From contig DAIDHX010000316.1 of the NCBI GenBank assembly GCA_027451885.1, positions 1 through 49,256 of the forward strand: a stretch of DNA of 49,256 nucleotides. Direction: 5' to 3'. Positions 1 to 7,761 of the stretch are shown here, piece after piece. Both the position numbers and the translations under genes were made by a program. Source of the DNA: Planctomycetales bacterium (GTDB taxonomy: Bacteria; Planctomycetota; Planctomycetia; Isosphaerales; Isosphaeraceae). The notes below the pieces were generated by a model. The model was given only the letters and a program-made list of their open reading frames with translations, was not told where the DNA came from and ran no database searches. Each line of letters begins with the position of its first letter. Positions within the stretch are counted from its first letter, which is position 1.

Positions 1-1140
1 GGCCCCGACGGCACGATTTACGGCTTCGCTCAGTACGAGGTGCTCGATCCACGCTGGTTCTTCGCGCTCATCAACCATCTGATCACCGTCGGTCTGGGAC
101 CAGTCAAGACCACGGTCAACCCGCCGCCCGTGATCCCCCTGGGCGCGCCGGGCGCATCCTCGATCACGATCGCGCTTGTGAGCGACTGGGGCACGGGCCG
201 GTATACGCTGGGCCTTGATCTCAAAGGCCCCGCGCTCGACGTGATGAACCAGCTCATGTCGCTCAACCCCGATTACGTCATCCATCTGGGCGATGTCTAT
301 TACTCGGGCACGCCACGGCCGGAAAGCATCGAGGATCGGCTGCTCATTCCCGAAAGAGAAGAGATTCATAACTTCCTCAACAACTGGCCCCGGGCAAACG
401 GTAAGGGTGTTACAGAGGGCTGGTCGTTCGCGCTCAATTCGAATCATGAGATGTATGCCGCGGGCGCTGGGTATTTCCTCGATGCGCTTGGCGACACGCG
501 CTTTTCCGGGCAAAGAAACGGCAGCTCGGCATCGAGTCTCTTCGCTCTTGGCTTCGGCGGCTGGACCATTCTGGGGCTCGATTCCGCGTACTTCGACCAG
601 TCGCCCATGGTAATGGTGGGCAGCCTGGGAGGCGCGCGCTCTGCCCAGGCGCAGTGGATCCACAGTCTTGGCCTCGACCCCACGCGCACGATCGTGCTTA
701 CCCACCACGCCCCAATTGACTATAACGCAACCGGCCTTACCACCTACACCAACTCCGGCACAACCTACGGCCTCTGGCCTGAGATTACCTCACCCACCGC
801 GCTCGGCGCGGGGCCCGCGGCCTGGTATTACGGCCACCTCCACAACGGCATCATCTACAAACCCGGTCTCACGGCGACAGGATCGAGCCCAGCTCTGCTG
901 CGCTGCCTTGGCAACGGCGCTTTACCCTACGGCGCGGCCAGCGGGCTCGCCGGCAATTCCGAAATCGCAACCTACTATCAGACGCCAAATCCAGGCGATC
1001 CCACCGGCCTGCGGATCATGAACGGCTTTGTGTTGCTCACGATTTCGTCGCAGGGCGAGGTGATCGAGCAGTTCTACCAGCAAGGTACAGCGGGCAATCC
1101 CACGCTCATCTTCTCCAATTCTTACAGTCTCGGCTCCTGA
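1..1140 (+). CDS. Calcineurin-like metallophosphoesterase, 5' truncated by window edge
   Basis: The reading frame is open to the first base, so the true start probably lies outside the window; the first in-window start is a GTG at 40. Counting from that GTG, the metal-binding motifs of the calcineurin-like phosphoesterase fold appear in order: SDWG (Asp49), GDVYY (Gly84-Asp85), NHE (135-137), THH (221-223) and GHLH (265-268). These residues normally bind two metal ions that hydrolyse a phosphoester. The substrate cannot be inferred. The text before the domain (Pro-rich, around residues 21-38) looks like a linker from an unseen N-terminal domain. No partner gene is visible downstream on this strand apart from a small membrane protein 124 bp away. 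Confidence 0.85.
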   Translation, partial: GPDGTIYGFAQYEVLDPRWFFALINHLITVGLGPVKTTVNPPPVIPLGAPGASSITIALVSDWGTGRYTLGLDLKGPALDVMNQLMSLNPDYVIHLGDVYYSGTPRPESIEDRLLIPEREEIHNFLNNWPRANGKGVTEGWSFALNSNHEMYAAGAGYFLDALGDTRFSGQRNGSSASSLFALGFGGWTILGLDSAYFDQSPMVMVGSLGGARSAQAQWIHSLGLDPTRTIVLTHHAPIDYNATGLTTYTNSGTTYGLWPEITSPTALGAGPAAWYYGHLHNGIIYKPGLTATGSSPALLRCLGNGALPYGAASGLAGNSEIATYYQTPNPGDPTGLRIMNGFVLLTISSQGEVIEQFYQQGTAGNPTLIFSNSYSLGS

Positions 1141-1264
1141 AGCAGGCCGCCGCATCCTGCCCAACCGCCACAACGAACCCTCACTCCGCTTGACTTTGCT
1201 TGAAACACTCTGTATCGTAAAGTGAATTCGCTGCGATTTCGAAGCACATCAAGGGGAGCTGATC

Positions 1265-1504
1265 ATGGCGGTGGTTCTGCGAATTCTCGGCTGCTCCTTG
1301 TCCCTGGCCGGTCTGATTGTGGTCCTGGCGCATTTGCTCTTGGACTCGGGCCAGGCGATTGCCGCGTCCATTCTGCTTGGGCCCGTCGGGGCGATCGTGG
1401 GCGCGGTTGCGGGGGCAGCCAGCGAGATCGTCCGCGCCCAGCGCCTGGCCACGGAGCTCCGGTTGCTCGAACTCAAGTCCAGGACGAACGACGCACTCGA
1501 ATAG
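1265..1504 (+). CDS. Small two-helix membrane protein
   Basis: This 79-residue protein is not a family I recognise. It has two hydrophobic segments, about residues 3-26 and 30-55, separated by a short Asp-Ser-Gly-Gln turn and rich in Ala and Gly. A charged C-terminal tail (about residues 56-79) is probably helical and cytoplasmic. The start is supported by a purine-rich AAGGGGAG site about 6 bases upstream of ATG. It stands alone between the phosphoesterase and the repeat arrays. The function is unknown; the hydrophobic pattern and good ribosome binding site are the only evidence that it is real. Confidence 0.6.
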   Translation: MAVVLRILGCSLSLAGLIVVLAHLLLDSGQAIAASILLGPVGAIVGAVAGAASEIVRAQRLATELRLLELKSRTNDALE

Positions 1505-1752
1505 CCCCAGCGCAAGACGTGACTGATGAGAACCGCGCAGCACCCACGCGCAACCGGTACGCTGGCCGCTCACCGCGACCCAGGACCATTCCGCCGAATT
1601 GTCAAGGAACGTGATCAGGTTCGCACCCTGGGCGTTTGCCTTATCGCTTAACTTCGAGTCGAGCAGATCCCGGTCACGCTGTTCGCTCCATGCCGATCTT
1701 GATGGCCAATTCCGCATGCGACGATCCTGCGGATCGAGCGGAAGTTGAGACG

Positions 1753-2028
1753 ATCGTCGCTTCGCTCCGCCGCATGCTGGCTTTGCTTCGCATGGGCCGT
1801 TGGCTTCGCTTCGCAGGGGCCGTTGGCTTCGCTTCGCGCGGGACGTTGGCTTTGCTTCGCGCGGGCCGTTGGCTTCGCTTCGCAGGGGCTGTTGGCTTCG
1901 CTTCGCGCGGGCCGTTGGCTTCGCTTCGCGCGGGCCGTTGGCTTCGCTTCGCGCGGGCCGTTGGCTTCGCTTCGCACGGGACGTTGGCTTCGCTTCGCGC
2001 GGGCCGTTGGCTTCGCTTCGCACGTGAT
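1753..2028. repeat. Tandem array A, 23-bp period, about 12 copies
   Basis: A core resembling GTTGGCTTCGCTTCGC recurs with an exact 23-bp spacing. Copies begin at 1776, 1799, 1822, 1845, 1868, 1891, 1914, 1937, 1960, 1983 and 2006, with a more degenerate copy at 1753. The unit ends in variable forms such as GCGGGCC, AGGGGCC and GCGGGAC. Because 23 is not a multiple of three and the unit lacks stops, several frames stay open through the array. This accounts for the long low-complexity reading frames here and argues against coding. It resembles a minisatellite or VNTR. It is probably polymorphic in copy number, which is inferred. Confidence 0.9.
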
Positions 2029-2084
2029 GCTTCTCTCGTGATGGCTTCACTTTCTGACGAGAACGGGTCCGGTCTGGCGCCGCG

Positions 2085-2222
2085 GTTGGGTTCGGTTTGC
2101 GGGAGCGGTTGGCTTCGGTTTGCGGGAGCGGTTGGCTTCGGTTTTTCGGAGCGATTGGGTTCGGTTTGTCGGAGCGGTTGGCTTCGGTTTTTCGGAGCGG
2201 TTGGCTTCGCTTTCTGGCGAGC
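2085..2222. repeat. Tandem array B, 23-bp period, six copies
   Basis: A related core, GTTGGCTTCGGTTT, repeats with the same exact 23-bp spacing at 2085, 2108, 2131, 2154, 2177 and 2200. The tail alternates between TGCGGGAGC and TTCGGAGC types. The GTTGGCTTCG half is shared with array A while the second half has diverged. Array B is out of phase with array A by 10 bp (2085 is not 1776 plus a multiple of 23), and about 56 bp of unique sequence separates them. It looks like a sister array from the same ancestral unit. Confidence 0.85.
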
Positions 2223-2720
2223 CCGGATTCGGTTTTGGAGGGGTGCTGGGTGCGCAGTATGGCGCGCGGTTTCGGCGCGGGTGGGGTTGTTTGAAGGCAG
2301 GGGTGGTCGATCCGCCAAGGGCGTCATAATTGTCGGATTCGTCAAGGGCTGCGCAGCGCGAGCGGTTCTTACCAGACTGTGCGCTTCGGGGTGTGGATGC
2401 CGTTGGTGTCGATGTGCCTGGGCGAAGGATCTTCGAGCGTGGGTGGTGGCCTGGAGGTGCTCGCCTGGGAGAGGACGCGACGGGTTCAGGCGGCTTTTCA
2501 GATTACGCCCCATGTTACCTTAACGCACATTCAGACCATTGGAATCCAGGGAGCCCTGATTTGTGCTCGCCTGATTCAGTCTGCACAAGGAGTGAGGATC
2601 GTAACGTTGGTGCTCGGTCTCGCTGGGCAGGGCTTACGAGCCTGCGCCTGCGCTCCATGCCCGCGCAGCTCCGGGAGGCGCAGCACGCCGTCGTCCCGGA
2701 GCCGCGTCGTTACTTCGACC
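2223..2720. other. Gap without recognisable gene
   Basis: These 498 bases follow repeat array B and end at the 3' end of the RNA ligase gene. The reading frames that cross it are continuations of repeat-derived frames or antisense shadows, with no recognisable domain or ribosome binding site. The 248 bases before array A (1505-1752) are likewise without a recognisable feature. Confidence 0.5.
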
Positions 2721-3782
2721 TCACTCGTCGTACTTGAGCAGGAACTTCGGATTGATGACCTTGAAGCTGAGTCTGCCGCCGACCTCCGCGTCGAACTCCT
2801 CGACCAGGGGCCGCATGACGATCCCCTCGCGCTGAATCCTGGGATTCAGGACGCTCGAACCCTCGGCGAGCGCGACCAGCTCGTCGACGGTGTGCTCGAG
2901 CACGACGGTCCCAAGCTGTGGCACAGGCTCGAGCCCCAGGTCCCCCAGAAGTGTGAGCATCGCGCCATGGTCGAGGAGCTTGTAGGCACTGGTGTCGAGG
3001 ACGCTGAAGACCCGGAGCGCGACCTTCGGCAACGCGTACTTGTTTTTCTGGATCCCTGGGCCGATGACCTCCGCCTGGATCGCAACGTCAAATCCCAGTC
3101 GCTCCCGCGCCCAGGATAGTTTGTGATCGAGCCGTGCACCTTGCGCAACCTGGACGAGCACGTTGGTGGTGTCGGACTCGTCCAGCCAGAGGTTGCGGCT
3201 GCAGATGCCGAATTCGCCCTGATGCACAAACGCTGTGAATGACGTGCCGTCGAGCTTCTCCGTAAGATAGAATGTCTTACCGCGATGCCGCTCGAGCACC
3301 CCTTCGAGAACCTGCACCCGCGTTTCGTCGGTTCTGGGTAAGAAGGCAGGGAACGCACCCTTGACGCGCCCGCCCATCCCCACTGGAAGTGGCGGCTCCC
3401 ATTTCACGATGCCGAGCAGGTCGGTCACATCCGCTCCCTCTTCCGTCGGAGCGCCCGGCGGTAAGATCGAAAGCGGGAAGCAAATCCCTTGCGAGACCTG
3501 GCCGCGAAGCCGCAATGTCTTGATACGGAACCCCGCCCGCAGGAGGATCTCGCCTGCCGGGCTCTCCTGCGCGGGCTTGAAACTGCTTGCGCGCAGAAAC
3601 TCGAACTCTGCCCGCTCGGGCAGAAGCGAGTCGATCTCGCAGTAGACGATTCGGTCGCCGACCTGATGCTCGCCTTTCTTGACCACCACCCACCAGCCGA
3701 GCACCCGAATCTTCTCGATCGCATCGGCACCTGGGATGGGTTCCACTGCGCCCACCGTTTGGATGCTCGCGAGTTTGCGCAT
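2721..3782 (-). CDS. RNA ligase, DRB0094/Rnl5 family
   Basis: The protein (about 353 aa) belongs to the covalent nucleotidyltransferase superfamily of ATP-dependent RNA ligases. Counting from the upstream in-frame ATG at 3785, the nucleotidyl-lysine motif I is KLDG at 177-180, preceded by YLTE. A GPGIQKN segment lies near 242-248, motif IV is EGIVMR at 320-325 and motif V is FKVINPKF at 341-348. The N-terminal 120 residues match the extra OB-like domain of the Deinococcus DRB0094 (Rnl5) type, which seals nicks whose 3'-OH strand is RNA. Two adjacent ATGs exist. I chose the second (3782) because the AGGAGG site lies 5 bases upstream of it and only 2 from the first. It is divergent from the adenosine-kinase gene. 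A role in RNA repair is inferred from the family. Confidence 0.9.
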   Translation of the reverse strand: MRKLASIQTVGAVEPIPGADAIEKIRVLGWWVVVKKGEHQVGDRIVYCEIDSLLPERAEFEFLRASSFKPAQESPAGEILLRAGFRIKTLRLRGQVSQGICFPLSILPPGAPTEEGADVTDLLGIVKWEPPLPVGMGGRVKGAFPAFLPRTDETRVQVLEGVLERHRGKTFYLTEKLDGTSFTAFVHQGEFGICSRNLWLDESDTTNVLVQVAQGARLDHKLSWARERLGFDVAIQAEVIGPGIQKNKYALPKVALRVFSVLDTSAYKLLDHGAMLTLLGDLGLEPVPQLGTVVLEHTVDELVALAEGSSVLNPRIQREGIVMRPLVEEFDAEVGGRLSFKVINPKFLLKYDE

Positions 3783-3785
3783 CAT

Positions 3786-4255
3786 CGCCTCCTATCCCGT
3801 GATCTCTGATCGACACGGCGGACGCATCGAGGGTTCAGCACTTTCCAGGAGAATCTGCCGCAACCGATTTTACCGATCGACCTTACCTGAAACGGAGCGC
3901 GTTCCGCGTGAGCTTGGAGCTCCTGGCACCCCTGCGCGTGACGCGCGATGCGGGTGGACCCTTCGCCCGTTTCCGTCCAGGCGCCCTCGGCCGCTTCCGC
4001 GCATGCCATGCGCCCGCGAGACCGCGAGGATCGCGCACCGGTCCCGCGCTCGCGAGGAGGATGAGCGTCCATCGGCCAATTCTTGCGCGGACACTCGCGT
4101 TCTCAGGGCGGATCTGATAGCAGATGAACGTCAGGCGAGCGCGGTTCCGCGAGCGATTTCGTCCCGCGGATCGGCTCGAGCCGCGCGGGTGTGATCCCCG
4201 GGCATGCGACGCTCTCCGGCAGTCTCCAGGCCCGGTTGAGGAAGGAGTATCGACC
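3786..4255. other. Divergent intergenic region, 470 bp
   Basis: This stretch separates the RNA ligase and adenosine-specific kinase genes, which point away from each other. It must carry both promoters, but I could not pick out convincing -35/-10 pairs in it. It contains short inverted motifs such as GGAGCTCC near 3914. Reading frames crossing it lack ribosome binding sites and recognisable domains. Confidence 0.4.
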
Positions 4256-4741
4256 ATGCAGCTCAAGATCGTCACGATCGAGAAACCGGACGAAACCAAT
4301 TTCATTCTGGGCCAGGCGCACTTTATCAAGAGCGTCGAGGACATGCACGAGGCACTCGTTGCCTCCGTCCCGGGCATCCGATTCGGCCTGGCGTTCTGCG
4401 AGGCGTCGGGCAAGTGCCTCGTGCGCTGGTCGGGAACCGACCACGCGATGATCGAGCTCGCGAAAAAAAACGCCGCGGCCATCGGGGCAGGGCATAGCTT
4501 CATGATCTTCCTGGGCCTGGGCTTCTTCCCGCTCAACGTGCTCAATGCGCTCAAGCTGGTCCCGGAGGTCTGCCGCATCTTCTGCGCAACGGCCAACCCG
4601 GCCGAGGTCGTGCTCGCCGAGACCGGCACGGGCCGGGGAATCCTGGGGGTGATCGACGGCTTCTCGCCCCGGGGCATCGAGGACGATCACGAGATCCAGG
4701 AACGCAGGGATTTTCTGCGGCAGATTGGCTACAAACAGTGA
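4256..4741 (+). CDS. Adenosine-specific kinase (PF04008 family)
   Basis: The 161-residue product is full length for the adenosine-specific kinase family, known from the Pyrobaculum protein PAE2307 and found widely in archaea and some bacteria. Recognisable conserved stretches are TNFILGQAHFIKSVEDMHEA near the N-terminus, a Gly/Phe-rich hydrophobic core around residues 80-100, and NPAEVVLAETGTGRGILGV near 115-133. The family phosphorylates or binds adenosine; the physiological role is unclear. The frame extends upstream to 4124, but ATG at 4256 is chosen because AGGAAGGAG lies about 8 bases before it and the protein then begins as in the family. The next gene starts within 15 bases, so they are probably cotranscribed. 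Confidence 0.85.
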   Translation: MQLKIVTIEKPDETNFILGQAHFIKSVEDMHEALVASVPGIRFGLAFCEASGKCLVRWSGTDHAMIELAKKNAAAIGAGHSFMIFLGLGFFPLNVLNALKLVPEVCRIFCATANPAEVVLAETGTGRGILGVIDGFSPRGIEDDHEIQERRDFLRQIGYKQ

Positions 4742-4755
4742 CGGAGCCCCGCGCG

Positions 4756-5211
4756 ATGACGATTCTCTTTCTCCACGGCTGGCAATCGGTGCCTGGCGGC
4801 GTGAAGCCAACGTATCTCACCAATCAGGGCCACCAGGTGATCAACCCCAGCCTGCCGGACGAGGACTTCGCGGCAGCGGTGCGGATCGCCCAGGCTGAGC
4901 TCGACCGGCATCAGCCGCGGGTGGTGGTGGGCTCGAGCCGCGGCGGCGCAGTGGCCATGAATCTCAACCTTGGCGACGCCCGGCTCGTTCTGCTCTGCCC
5001 CGCCTGGAAAAAGTGGGGAAACGCCCGGAGCGTCCGGCCGGACACGGTGATCCTGCACAGCCGCGCGGACGACGTGGTCCCCTTCGCTCACTCCGAGGAG
5101 CTGGCGCGAACCAGTGGCGCAACCCTGATCGACGTCGGCACGGATCACCGCCTGGCCGATCCCGAGCCCCTCGCGGCATTGAACAGGGCGTGCGAGGGGT
5201 TGCTCTCATGA
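4756..5211 (+). CDS. Small alpha/beta hydrolase (RBBP9/YdeN-like or YqiA-like)
   Basis: This compact alpha/beta hydrolase has 151 residues. It opens with ILFLHGWQ, an oxyanion-loop HG motif. The nucleophile elbow is GSSRGG with Ser61, followed by an acidic candidate at Asp105/Asp106 (SRADD) and His131 (DHRLAD), giving a complete Ser-Asp-His triad. The size and motifs suit the RBBP9/YdeN or YqiA-like esterases. A GTG at 4738 overlaps the preceding stop, but ATG at 4756 with GGAG about 9 bases upstream is preferred because the protein then begins at the first beta strand. It follows the adenosine-specific kinase in an apparent operon. The substrate is unknown. Confidence 0.8.
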   Translation: MTILFLHGWQSVPGGVKPTYLTNQGHQVINPSLPDEDFAAAVRIAQAELDRHQPRVVVGSSRGGAVAMNLNLGDARLVLLCPAWKKWGNARSVRPDTVILHSRADDVVPFAHSEELARTSGATLIDVGTDHRLADPEPLAALNRACEGLLS

Positions 5212-5253
5212 CCCACCACGAATCCGCGGGAGTGCATCTTTCTTATCTTATGC

Positions 5254-5282
5254 TTGACATGTTTGCACATGCACACTGAATA
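5254..5282 (+). promoter_or_regulatory. Sigma-70-type promoter for the RHH antitoxin
   Basis: A perfect TTGACA (5254-5259) is followed after exactly 17 bases by TGAATA (5277-5282). This is the best housekeeping-type promoter seen in the window. It faces the antitoxin gene that starts 125 bp downstream. Its functional role is inferred from consensus and spacing. Confidence 0.65.
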
Positions 5283-5353
5283 GCATTGTGAGACGTTACA
5301 CTCGATGTTTTCCGGCTGGTGATGGCCTGGTCGGTATCCGAGTTGCTTGCGTG

Positions 5354-5382
5354 TGTCAGACAGCGGTGATGGAATGTCTGAC
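5354..5382 (+). promoter_or_regulatory. Paired operator-like sites upstream of antitoxin
   Basis: TGTCAGACA (5354-5362) is itself a 9-bp palindrome. A second TGTCTGAC lies at 5375-5382, 21 bp from the first, or two helical turns. GTCAGACA and TGTCTGAC also form an 8-bp inverted repeat with a 12-base spacer. Ribbon-helix-helix antitoxins commonly bind such tandem short palindromes, so this is a plausible autoregulatory operator between the promoter and the start codon. Confidence 0.5.
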
Positions 5383-5407
5383 GCGCATCTGGTCGTAGGA
5401 GATACGA

Positions 5408-5653
5408 ATGGAACGCATTAACGTCAGAATTGATGAACGGCTCAAGAAGGAGCTGGAGAGCGAGGCCAGTGAGAAAGGCGTCAGCCCCTCGGCCGTCGTC
5501 CGCGAGGCGCTGACAGAACATATGCGCCGGCGGGCGCCGCGTGAATCGGCCTATGACATCGCCAAACGCCTCGGAATCATCGGCGTACACAAGAACACCC
5601 CACCTGACTTGAGTACAAACCCCGAGCACATGGAAGGATTCGGGCGTGACTGA
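5408..5653 (+). CDS. Ribbon-helix-helix (CopG-type) antitoxin
   Basis: This 81-residue protein starts with a ribbon-helix-helix domain. The strand is ERINVRIDE, followed by helix LKKELESEASEKG and then SPSAVVREALTEHMRRR, the usual RHH layout over residues 2-42. The C-terminal half (YDIAKRLGIIGVHKNTPPDLSTNPEHMEGFG) matches the toxin-binding tail of CopG-like antitoxins that pair with PIN-domain toxins. The start has AGGAG seven bases upstream. The stop overlaps the start of a following frame by 8 bp, as in TA operons, but that toxin appears truncated. It is probably autoregulated through the sites at 5354-5382. Confidence 0.85.
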   Translation: MERINVRIDERLKKELESEASEKGVSPSAVVREALTEHMRRRAPRESAYDIAKRLGIIGVHKNTPPDLSTNPEHMEGFGRD

Positions 5654-5888
5654 ACGGCGCATCCTTCTCGATACTGGTCTACAGGTCGCCATCCTCGCCG
5701 ATCGATGCCGGGAGAGTTGCGAGGCCGCCCCAGTCACATGCAAGCATCGCTTGTTGCCCAGAACCCCCGTGCGCGCGGGTCCTTCACAGCCCACACGAAG
5801 GTCCGCTCGCTTCCCGGGTCGGGTTGTCTCAAGGTCGCTCGACTACTTTCGCGCCTTGAAAACCCGTTTCATCCGTTGGACTCATTGA
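5646..5888 (+). pseudogene. Truncated VapC/PIN-domain toxin remnant
   Basis: The frame starts with GTG overlapping the antitoxin stop by 8 bp. Its first 25 residues read like a PIN-domain N-terminus: ERRILLDTG with the first catalytic Asp, then VAILADRCRESC, which fits the usual DTGPLVA...DR.H..C pattern. After about residue 30 the similarity is lost, and the sequence becomes Arg/Pro-rich and unlike any PIN domain. No later acidic residues in a PIN context are visible, and the frame ends at 80 residues where about 130-140 are expected. I read this as an inactivated toxin that leaves an orphan antitoxin. The identification rests on a short match plus gene context. Confidence 0.5.
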
Positions 5889-6000
5889 AAGGAAACTGAA
5901 TCTTTCGCGTCTCAGCGATGAGTGACCGTCCATGGCCGGGTTCCCTGTAAATAGACGGTTACGATATCCTTGGCTACACGTTGTCCAAGGTAATTCTTTT

Positions 6001-6450
6001 TCAACCTGGCAAGCTCCAGCACATCCCGAGCACCAGGGCGCCTCGCGCTGTCCAGGCAGCGGTTCGGAGCCAGTTGGTCGCGACCAGGCGGCGGTGGGTG
6101 CTGGCGTCAAAGCCCGCGGCCAGGCGGTCATGGCAGGGGACCTGAACGAGTGCGGTCGAGATCCAGATCGGGGCCAGGAGCCCAAGCCCCGTCCAGGCTT
6201 GCCATTCCGCCACACCCGCGGGATGAAGCCAGAGGAGAAGTATCGCGGAGGCCGCCTCGACCAGCATCGGCGGCCCAACCACCCACGTGGTCCGCGCAGC
6301 GTGCCGCGATTCATACTCCGCAAACGCCTCCCGGCCGACGCCGTCGAAGAGCGGATAATGCACGACCTGCACGAACCAGATGAGCCCGGCCATGAACCAC
6401 GTCGACGCCAGGTGGGCCAGGAAGATCAGCCGATCAGGCGCGAGGCTCAT
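6001..6450 (-). CDS. Four-helix integral membrane protein
   Basis: This 149-residue protein has hydrophobic segments at about residues 8-30, 56-76, 85-105 and 130-148. A conserved-looking loop after the first helix contains VHYPLF, FAEYESRH and RTTWVVGPPMLVEA. His and Glu residues near the membrane face recall small DUF1772-like membrane proteins, but I cannot assign the family firmly. Its ATG overlaps the stop of the upstream SRPBCC fusion gene by 4 bp (ATGA), implying translational coupling. The function is unknown. Confidence 0.7.
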   Translation of the reverse strand: MSLAPDRLIFLAHLASTWFMAGLIWFVQVVHYPLFDGVGREAFAEYESRHAARTTWVVGPPMLVEAASAILLLWLHPAGVAEWQAWTGLGLLAPIWISTALVQVPCHDRLAAGFDASTHRRLVATNWLRTAAWTARGALVLGMCWSLPG

Positions 6451-7349
6451 GGCTGCGATTTACCCTCGGCCTCGACCCGCTTGCGCGTGATTTCATGTCG
6501 ATATGCGAACATCCGGTCGAGTTTGCGGCGGAGAAAGCCGCCGCCGAGCGTGCGGCCGATCATGCCGAGCGGGGGCAAGTATTCGACCTCGTCGCGCAGG
6601 ATGGTGCACCCCTGGCCGTCGTCGAGGAACCGGTGGCGGTGGTACCAGTAGGCGAACGGGCCTGATTCCTGGCGGTCGGCGAAGAGGTGGGGCGGGGCAT
6701 ACTCTGTGTGGATCGCGACCCACTCGACCGCGAGCGGGCCGACACGCCCGCGGAGCACGACCTTGCTGCCGGGCGCAAGCGAGCCGGGCGATTCCACAAC
6801 GGCCATCGATTCCCAGGGCGGAATCAGCGCAGTGAGCGCCTGGGGGCTCTCATGAAAGCGAAAGACGTCCGCGGGTGCGGCGGCGATCCGGCATTCCCGC
6901 ACATACGTCAGGCACGACCCGGGCTGGATTCGGGAAGCGAGGGTTCGATGCTGGGCGGCATCGACCAGGATCATGACGAACGGCACCCACCAGATGAGGT
7001 CGTTGGTCAAAATCGTAAGTCCGAAGAGCGGGGGAAAGACGCCGCGTACAAGCGCATCCGCGAAGCCGATCGGGCCGAACGTCTTGCCCAGCAGACCCAC
7101 GAGAACGATGGGCCAGTGCCGGCGGGAATCGCTGGCGGCGATGAGATAGCCGACGCCGTACACGCCCACGATCATCCCGACGCCTTGCCAGATCTCGGGA
7201 TAATTGCAGCGAGTGATGCCGGTCCAGTCGAAGAGCAGGTGGGGAAAAAAAATCGTCGCTGTTCCCCAGGCGAGGTTATAAACCCCCGCCGCGAGCAGCC
7301 ACCAGACCGTCCAGGCCGGGGGCGCCTGGGGTTTCGATACCGAGTTCAT
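6447..7349 (-). CDS. Membrane-anchored SRPBCC (START-like) fusion protein
   Basis: The protein (300 aa from the ATG at 7349) joins two parts. Residues 1-130 carry about four hydrophobic helices, beginning WTVWWLLAAGVYNLAWG and including a GVYGVGYLIAA helix. Residues 140-290 look like an SRPBCC hydrophobic ligand-binding domain of the cyclase/dehydrase type, with FHESPQALTALIPPW, YWYHRHRFLDD and LRDEVEYLPP as typical strand motifs. The frame runs further upstream to 7574, but ATG 7349 is chosen because GGAG lies 6-7 bases before it and the first helix follows soon after. It is coupled to the downstream membrane protein by a 4-bp overlap. The ligand is unknown. Confidence 0.75.
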   Translation of the reverse strand: MNSVSKPQAPPAWTVWWLLAAGVYNLAWGTATIFFPHLLFDWTGITRCNYPEIWQGVGMIVGVYGVGYLIAASDSRRHWPIVLVGLLGKTFGPIGFADALVRGVFPPLFGLTILTNDLIWWVPFVMILVDAAQHRTLASRIQPGSCLTYVRECRIAAAPADVFRFHESPQALTALIPPWESMAVVESPGSLAPGSKVVLRGRVGPLAVEWVAIHTEYAPPHLFADRQESGPFAYWYHRHRFLDDGQGCTILRDEVEYLPPLGMIGRTLGGGFLRRKLDRMFAYRHEITRKRVEAEGKSQP

Positions 7350-7761
7350 GCCATGCTCCAGCAGGCCGCGGGACGAACCGGCTCGAGCATGGTCGAGCCT
7401 GGAAACACAAAGCCTCGTCGCCTTCCTGGAGCAACATTCGCCCGCGTGGGCCCACGTACCTGTTGTAGGGTCGCGTGCCGTGGAGTCAAGTGACCAGCGC
7501 TGATCGAGCCAACGAGGGCGCTCAAGCGCGTGCAGCAGGCAGGAAAATCGCTCGCTTTTGCGGAGCTTGAGCAATATTCCTGCCGCGGCTTTTGCGAAGA
7601 ATCGCAGTGCACATCCACGAACTACCCGACTGGCCGCGATTCCCCGGGATCACGAGGCGATCTCGCCGCGGTCCCGCGCAAGGGGCGACTCTGGGAGATT
7701 CACGCGGGAGCGACGTTCCACAACCGCCAGAGCAAGTTCGTTAACCAGTGACTCGACGGCT

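Noticed and set aside
1753-2222. CRISPR array
   Set aside because: The units are directly adjacent with no unique spacers and there are no cas genes nearby; it is a simple tandem repeat.
1181-2523. Long reading frames of up to 295 codons on both strands across the repeat arrays
   Set aside because: The 23-bp unit contains no stop in several frames and the period is not a multiple of three, so multiple frames are open at once. None has a convincing ribosome binding site or domain.
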